From Candidatus Auribacterota bacterium (GTDB taxonomy: Bacteria > Auribacterota > JAFGBW01 > JAFGJP01), in NCBI GenBank assembly GCA_016929035.1, contig JAFGJP010000313.1:1-6998 (forward strand): 6,998 nucleotides of DNA, given 5' to 3'. A model generated the notes under the pieces. It was not told the origin of the DNA and made no database searches. It worked only from the letters and a program-made list of their open reading frames with translations. Position 1 is the first letter of the stretch. Every line of letters begins with the position of its first letter. The translations under genes and the position numbers were made by a program. Below are positions 6,685 to 6,998 of the stretch, in pieces.

Positions 6685-6698
6685 GAGCAGATCTGTTC
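6685..6698. repeat. Imperfect palindrome in the ppdK-sigma factor gap
   Basis: A 14-base palindrome centred on CAGATCTG (6688-6695), with flanking GA/TC matching and one G-T mismatch pair. A run of six T's follows at 6710-6715, but 12 bases away, too far for a standard terminator. It could be an operator or chance. No convincing -35/-10 pair is visible in 6649-6743, so the sigma gene may be read through from ppdK. Confidence 0.25.
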
Positions 6699-6743
6699 AT
6701 CAATCGCACTTTTTTGCTGATAAACAAAGCAGGCTGATCGGTT

Positions 6744-6998
6744 ATGTCAAAAGGGAAAGATCCCTTACAGATCTATCTGAAAGAAATCGGAGAGCTTCCT
6801 CTTCTGTCAGCCAAAAAGGAACAAGAGCTCATCAAGCGTATCAACCAGGGAGACGATACAGCGCGCGACGAGCTCATCCGGGCGAATTTACGGCTTGTTG
6901 TCAGCATTGCGAAGAGGTACATCAATCTGGGGCTTTCTTTTCTTGATCTTGTCGAAGAAGGCAATATCGGGCTCATCAAGTCTGTTGATAAGTTTTCC
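6744..6998 (+). CDS. Sigma-70 family RNA polymerase sigma factor, N-terminal part (3' end outside window)
   Basis: The first 85 residues are present; the gene continues past the window edge. The product would bind core RNA polymerase and direct promoter recognition. Region 1.2 begins almost at the start ('DPLQIYLKEIGELPLLSAKKEQELIKRI', 6-33), followed by region 2.1 ('ANLRLVVSIAKRYI', 47-60) and region 2.2 ('GLSFLDLVEEGNIGLIKSVDKF', 63-84), the main core-binding surface. The -10-recognition helix (2.3-2.4) and regions 3-4 are outside. An in-frame TGA at 6735-6737 rules out a longer N-terminus, so there is no region 1.1 and no acidic extension. That fits either a short primary sigma (RpoD/SigA type) or an RpoS/SigB-like group 2 factor; the visible part cannot decide, so no symbol is given. 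The start is the ATG at 6744, with only a weak GCAGG 10 bases upstream. A 6-bp hairpin lies just inside the coding region. Confidence 0.93.
   Translation, partial: MSKGKDPLQIYLKEIGELPLLSAKKEQELIKRINQGDDTARDELIRANLRLVVSIAKRYINLGLSFLDLVEEGNIGLIKSVDKFS
6751..6766 (+). promoter_or_regulatory. Hairpin 5 bases inside the sigma factor reading frame
   Basis: AAGGGA (6751-6756) and TCCCTT (6761-6766) form a perfect 6-bp stem with a 4-base AAGA loop, starting at the eighth base of the coding sequence. An initiating ribosome would cover this area, so a folded stem could reduce initiation, especially with the weak Shine-Dalgarno. Structure is seen; the regulatory role is inferred. Confidence 0.4.

Noticed and set aside
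6599..6946. A 115-codon + strand open frame spanning the ppdK end and the sigma gene
   Set aside because: It crosses both conserved genes in another frame; its composition (many Ser/Arg/Gln) and lack of motifs mark it as a shadow.

Overview
The window is a dense bacterial housekeeping region with every gene on the + strand. In order it holds the 3' end of ribF (riboflavin kinase/FAD synthetase), rpsO (ribosomal protein S15), pnp (polynucleotide phosphorylase), uppP/bacA (undecaprenyl-diphosphatase), ppdK (pyruvate, phosphate dikinase) and the 5' end of a sigma-70 family sigma factor cut by the window edge. I see no mobile element, CRISPR array, tRNA, rRNA or defence gene, and no intergenic stretch longer than about 160 bases.

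Organism: a bacterium with Shine-Dalgarno sites (AAGGAGG before rpsO and ppdK), sigma-70 type promoters and mid-range base composition by eye. The ribF-rpsO-pnp order is the conserved tail of the infB-rbfA-truB-ribF cluster, as in Bacillus (ribC-rpsO-pnpA). The S15 core around 'NSRRALLKLVGQRRK' resembles chlamydial-type S15 as I remember it, and reliance on PPDK is common in anaerobes and in uncultured lineages such as Omnitrophota and other PVC-superphylum relatives. This placement is a guess from recall; a phylogeny of Pnp or PpdK would settle it.

Region 1 (1-2982) is translation and RNA metabolism. An AT-rich 157-base gap between ribF and rpsO carries a probable promoter inside a long inverted repeat. 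The 54-base rpsO-pnp gap can form two competing AU hairpins, the second reaching into the pnp ribosome binding site. Region 2 (2979-3782) is uppP, which overlaps the pnp stop by ATGA and has no Shine-Dalgarno of its own, so it is probably translated by coupling to pnp. Region 3 (3783-6648) starts with the best promoter in the window (TTGAAA, 17 bases, extended TG-C-TAAAAT), a short leader with a hairpin and a direct repeat, and then an intact ppdK. Region 4 (6649-6998) is a 95-base gap and a sigma factor that starts directly at region 1.2, without a region 1.1.

The genes serve core functions (cofactor synthesis, ribosome, RNA turnover, cell-wall lipid carrier recycling, PPi-linked glycolysis/gluconeogenesis, transcription) and do not form an obvious new system. 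The observations most worth a second look are the divergent riboflavin-kinase 'PTAN' motif, which looks like two compensating frameshifts, and several small RNA or DNA structures placed exactly at expression-control positions.
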